Source: an uncultured Lachnospiraceae bacterium
GTDB lineage: Bacteria > Bacillota > Clostridia > Lachnospirales > Lachnospiraceae
Assembly: GCA_910588295.1 (NCBI GenBank)
Contig: CAJUQO010000008.1
Coordinates: 1-64,000, forward strand
Reading direction: 5' to 3'
Length of the DNA: 64,000 bases
Position numbers and translations under genes: made by a program. Of the stretch, positions 61,059 to 64,000 are shown in pieces; the stretch's first letter is position 1, and each line of letters opens with the position of its first letter. Under the pieces are notes generated by a model. It did no database searches. It was not told where the DNA came from and saw only the letters and a list, made by a program, of their open reading frames with translations.

Positions 61059-61640
61059 CTATACGGTGGCCGTCTCTCCATTTTTAAATATCTCAGCCTC
61101 GGCCTCGGCTTTAAAATCCTCCAATTTAACCGGATTGATCTCAGGAAGCTCCTCCAGGGAGGAAACGCCGAATTTCCGCAGAAATTCTTCCGTAGTCCCA
61201 AACAGGATCGGCCGCCCCGGTGCTTCCAGCCGGCCAACCTCCGTCACCAGCTCATATTCGATCAGGCGGTTGACCGCGTGATCCGACTTTACGCCGCGGA
61301 TCTTTTCTATATCCGCCTTTGTTACCGGCTGTTTATAGGCGATAATCGACAGTGTTTCCAGCATCACATCCGTGAGTACCGCTTTTTTCGGCTGAGAAGC
61401 CAATCGGATCAACACCGAATAATATTCTTTCTTCGTGGCAAGCTGCCAGGAATCCTCCAGCTCCAGCAGCATGATACCTCTGTTCTCCTCTTTATAACGG
61501 ATACGTAACCCCTCCAGGAGCTTCCGCGTGGTGGGCACATCCTGATCAATCGCCCGGGCAAGGCTCTGAGTATCCACGGAATCCCCTATGGTGAACAGAA
61601 GCGCCTCCAGAGCCGCTTCAAGCTGATTCACTGTCATCAT
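61059..61640 (-). CDS. scpB: Segregation and condensation protein ScpB
   Basis: A 193-residue winged-helix partner of the SMC complex that compacts and separates chromosomes. It begins VNQLEAALEALLFTIGDSV, then LRIRYKEENRGIMLLELEDSWQL, LETLSIIAYKQPVTKADIEKIRG and LVTEVGRLEAPGRPILFGTTEEFLRKFG, all typical. Its start overlaps the end of scpA by 23 bases, as often seen. Confidence 0.96.
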   Translation of the reverse strand: MMTVNQLEAALEALLFTIGDSVDTQSLARAIDQDVPTTRKLLEGLRIRYKEENRGIMLLELEDSWQLATKKEYYSVLIRLASQPKKAVLTDVMLETLSIIAYKQPVTKADIEKIRGVKSDHAVNRLIEYELVTEVGRLEAPGRPILFGTTEEFLRKFGVSSLEELPEINPVKLEDFKAEAEAEIFKNGETATV

Positions 61641-62391
61641 CGATCGCCTCCTTCACCGTCTCTATGTAAATTTCTCCGAAAGCCTCTTCCTGGGTCAGAC
61701 GAATTCCTCCGCTGCGCATCAGCTCCAGAACCGCCAAAAATGTCACAACTACCTGGGTACGGGAATGCTGGCTTGCCAGCAGGGCGCGGAAGGTAAAATG
61801 ATCATGTTTCCGGGCATAAGCACGTACATGGGCCATTTTATCCGGCAGAGAAATCTCCTCTTTCTCAATCTTCCCGAAATTACTCCGGATCGGATCCCTT
61901 TTATTCTCCTGACGCCTCAACACATCCCGGAAAATCTCATGAAGCCGCTGCAGGGTCAGGCCGTCCGTCAGGTGCCCCGTATCCACAGGCGCCCGGTACT
62001 CTGCCACCTCCCGGGGCAGCCCCCCGGCATGATACATCATCAGCTCTGCGTCCGCCATACGGTCCTTCAACTCATAAGACATATATTTATACATCTTGTA
62101 CTCCAGAAGCTGGGCCACCAGATCCGCCCGCGGGTCTTCCTCTTCCTCCTCCCCGCCGCTCTCCTTGGGAAGCAGCATCCGGCATTTAATATCCAGAAGA
62201 GTAGCCGCCATGACCATGAACTCGCTCATCAGGTTCAGATCCTCGCGGGACATCTGCCGCACATAATCCAGATACTGGTCAGTAATCATGACGATCGGTA
62301 TATCGTAGATATCTATTTTATTCTTATCAATCAGGTGCAACAGAAGATCCAGAGGCCCCTCAAACACCGGCAGCTTTACAGATAATTCCAT
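61618..62391 (-). CDS. scpA: Segregation and condensation protein ScpA
   Basis: A 257-residue kleisin that links the two SMC heads. The N-terminus VKLPVFEGPLDLLLHLIDKNKIDIYDIPI is the classic SMC-neck binding part (given in part), with the following ADEFMVMAATLLDIKCRMLLP-like helix. The C-terminal winged helix contains FLAVLELMRSGGIRLTQEE. scpA, scpB and a D,D-carboxypeptidase gene form one transcription unit; smc is not in the window. Confidence 0.96.
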   Translation of the reverse strand: MELSVKLPVFEGPLDLLLHLIDKNKIDIYDIPIVMITDQYLDYVRQMSREDLNLMSEFMVMAATLLDIKCRMLLPKESGGEEEEEDPRADLVAQLLEYKMYKYMSYELKDRMADAELMMYHAGGLPREVAEYRAPVDTGHLTDGLTLQRLHEIFRDVLRRQENKRDPIRSNFGKIEKEEISLPDKMAHVRAYARKHDHFTFRALLASQHSRTQVVVTFLAVLELMRSGGIRLTQEEAFGEIYIETVKEAIDDDSESA

Positions 62392-62398
62392 ATATTCC

Positions 62399-63211
62399 TC
62401 ATTTTATGTTCTCATTTCCCAGTCGTACATTCACACACACCAGCTCCCGCGGATTAAAGATCCGGAACGGTATTGTGTGTTCGCCGATCCCGGCGCCCAC
62501 CAACATCGTCTTCCCGTCCCGATCCATCCTGCCATACCCGTATTTCGGGAATAATTTACCGTCCGTCCCGATCACAGGTCGGCCGAACAGCCGCACAACC
62601 CCTCCGTGCAGATGGCCGGAAAGGACAAGATCCGGGTTCCAGGCAAAATATTCATCGGCGTATAGCGGATTATGGGCCAGCAGAATCTGATAAGACTTTT
62701 CATCGGCTCTGCCGACAGCCGCCTCTATGTGTGCCGGACTGTAAGCGGTCTTCCGCCATTTTCTGTAATTCATCATCGGAATCTCCAGCCCGGTGACTGC
62801 CAGAGGGATATTCTTTACTTTCAAATACTCCGTCTCATTGCGAAGCAGGTGAACCCCCAGCTCCCGCAGCTTTTCCTCATAACGGATACCCGCCGTCCCA
62901 TAATGCTCCGGGCGGAGCCTCATACGGTACTCATGGTTCCCAAAAGCATAATATACTTTATAGCAACCTGCCAGACGGCGCATCAAAAGCAGCGCCGGCG
63001 CATAGGAGCACCCTCGTTTCGCCACCAGCATATCCCCGCCCACCAGAACCAGATCCGGGGCATACTGTGCCAGGGAAGCCAGCAGTTTCTCCCTGCAGGC
63101 CACATCCTTAAGATTATGGTAGTCCGTCAGAAATGCCAGCTTTACTAATCCCGGCGGCAGATCCGGCTTGGACGCGCGTATCTCATATGTCTTAACAGAC
63201 AGTTTCTTCAT
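62399..63211 (-). CDS. Metallophosphoesterase (YkuE/Calcineurin-like)
   Basis: A 270-residue phosphoesterase with the full two-metal motif set: LTDYHN (DxH), VLVGGDML (GD), FGNHEYR (GNHE), LLAHNP and SGHLHGG. The short hydrophobic lead has no clear signal peptide. Such proteins cleave phospho-esters of nucleotides, lipids or nucleic acids; the substrate is unknown. The first in-frame ATG is 63211, with GGAGGAGG about 14 bases upstream; a TTG at 63250 would make it longer. It is 7 bases upstream of scpA. Confidence 0.85.
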   Translation of the reverse strand: MKKLSVKTYEIRASKPDLPPGLVKLAFLTDYHNLKDVACREKLLASLAQYAPDLVLVGGDMLVAKRGCSYAPALLLMRRLAGCYKVYYAFGNHEYRMRLRPEHYGTAGIRYEEKLRELGVHLLRNETEYLKVKNIPLAVTGLEIPMMNYRKWRKTAYSPAHIEAAVGRADEKSYQILLAHNPLYADEYFAWNPDLVLSGHLHGGVVRLFGRPVIGTDGKLFPKYGYGRMDRDGKTMLVGAGIGEHTIPFRIFNPRELVCVNVRLGNENIK

Positions 63212-63309
63212 AATATAATGGATTTCCTCCTCCAAAATGCGTCCGTCCAAGTATACCCCAATCCTCAGGCAAATTCAAGAGATAATCCGTCCGCCGAAAA
63301 AAGAGCGTT

Positions 63310-64000
63310 TCAGGCCGCGCCCTCTTCCCTTTTGAGCAGCATCCGCCCCGCAAAATCCTCCAGACAATCCGTATAGGTGCGTACCTCAACAGCCTCATTG
63401 ACCAATATATCGACGCGGCCGATCTCCTGCCCGTCGTAGGTATAACGGATAAAACCCACCACGGTATCCGCCTCCATGGGCGCAGCCAGATTTTCCTCAT
63501 ATACCGCCTCACTGGCGATCCGGGAAAAATCCCGATTCTCCAGATCCAGCCAGTGGAAAATCTCCGACGGCCGACAGGCCGTTCCCTGTACTTTAGCGTT
63601 AGGTATTTCCGGACAGAACAGCTCATAGGTATTTGTATCTGTGTACAGATGGGTAACACCGAAGCCATAATTTAAAAGGGCTGCCGCGTCGGCAAAACGT
63701 TCCTTGGAGGTCTCGGCTCCCAGAATCACCGCGATCATCGTAATATCATTCCGTACCGCCACCTCTGATACGCAGAAGCCGGCGCGGCTGGTGCTTCCGG
63801 TCTTTAACCCTACACAACCATCATAACTGCGCAGCATCTTGTTCGTATTGGTCAGGGTAAATTGCGAACTTCCCCGGCGGGTATTGTGGGTGATATCCTC
63901 CATCCAGATCGTGGAATAATCATAGATCTGAGGAAATCTCGTCACGATCTCCCGGGAGAGTATGGCAATGTCCCGGGCCGTCATATAATGCTGGGGATCA
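63310..64000 (-). CDS. D-alanyl-D-alanine carboxypeptidase, 3' part (N-terminus outside window)
   Basis: The frame is open to the window edge (DPQHYMTARDIAI), so only the C-terminal ~230 residues are visible. The KTG motif is in GLKTGSTSRAGFC, followed by the typical MIAVILGAETSKERFADAAALLNYGF. After residue ~140 comes the PBP5-like C-terminal domain, ending in a basic EEGAA tail. SxxK and SxN lie outside the window. It is a second low-molecular-weight PBP near scpAB, distinct from the one downstream of scpB. Confidence 0.9.
   Translation of the reverse strand, partial: DPQHYMTARDIAILSREIVTRFPQIYDYSTIWMEDITHNTRRGSSQFTLTNTNKMLRSYDGCVGLKTGSTSRAGFCVSEVAVRNDITMIAVILGAETSKERFADAAALLNYGFGVTHLYTDTNTYELFCPEIPNAKVQGTACRPSEIFHWLDLENRDFSRIASEAVYEENLAAPMEADTVVGFIRYTYDGQEIGRVDILVNEAVEVRTYTDCLEDFAGRMLLKREEGAA

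Noticed and set aside
1..64000. CRISPR arrays, tRNA or rRNA genes, complete insertion sequences, prophage genes
   Set aside because: None was recognised: no regularly spaced direct repeats, no cloverleaf-like stretches with CCA ends, no integrase or phage structural motifs.

Overview
The window looks like a Lachnospiraceae-type member of the Clostridia. The evidence is an alpha/beta-type small acid-soluble spore protein, a YlbJ-like sporulation membrane protein, RecU, the short HisG plus HisZ pair, a four-cysteine L28, scpA-scpB next to D,D-carboxypeptidases, strong AAGGAGG-type ribosome binding sites, and no outer-membrane machinery. No tRNA, rRNA or CRISPR array was seen.

Region 1 (1-1056) holds the 3' part of a lipoprotein gene that converges on region 2. 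Region 2 (1085-29547) is one minus-strand run of 20 tightly packed genes behind a consensus promoter at 29519-29547. The promoter-proximal genes form a Gram-positive Pel-like exopolysaccharide module: a PelD-like c-di-GMP receptor fused to a dead SDR domain, then PelE-like, PelA-like, PelF and PelG proteins. The distal genes add six further glycosyltransferase domains (one fused to a polysaccharide pyruvyl transferase), an FrhB/F420-type ferredoxin-flavoprotein, an ABC exporter, two DUF4832 paralogues, a DUF1919 protein and two very large membrane proteins. Read as one transcription unit, it suggests a decorated or second polysaccharide made under c-di-GMP control. This hybrid is the most novel part of the window.

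Region 3 (29548-30261) is a gene-poor gap with a 5'-truncated IS1634-type transposase remnant and a bidirectional terminator hairpin. Region 4 (30262-36709) is a histidine operon hisZ-hisG-hisD-hisB-hisIE ending in mnmA, with a consensus promoter. Region 5 (36706-44405) is a core genome run: recU, signal peptidase I, two pseudouridine synthases, YgiQ radical SAM, an RsmF-type rRNA methyltransferase and a small alarmone synthetase.

Region 6 (44692-50973) has a YlbJ-like gene, a coiled-coil protein, a small glycan-precursor cluster (two tandem IspD/TarI-like cytidylyltransferases, a DUF4422 protein, an SDR), then rsmD and mgsA. Region 7 (51197-53956) is an ECF-type sigma factor, its probable anti-sigma partner and a DUF4349 lipoprotein, closed by a terminator. 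Region 8 (54054-64000) carries an SASP gene with a sigma-G-like promoter, recG, fakA-like and Asp23-like genes, rpmB, a GlcG-like gene, a D,D-carboxypeptidase, scpB, scpA, a metallophosphoesterase and a second, window-truncated D,D-carboxypeptidase.

Functional names rest on reading motifs and general family knowledge; no database search was run. Starts were moved to internal codons where a ribosome binding site clearly decided the matter.
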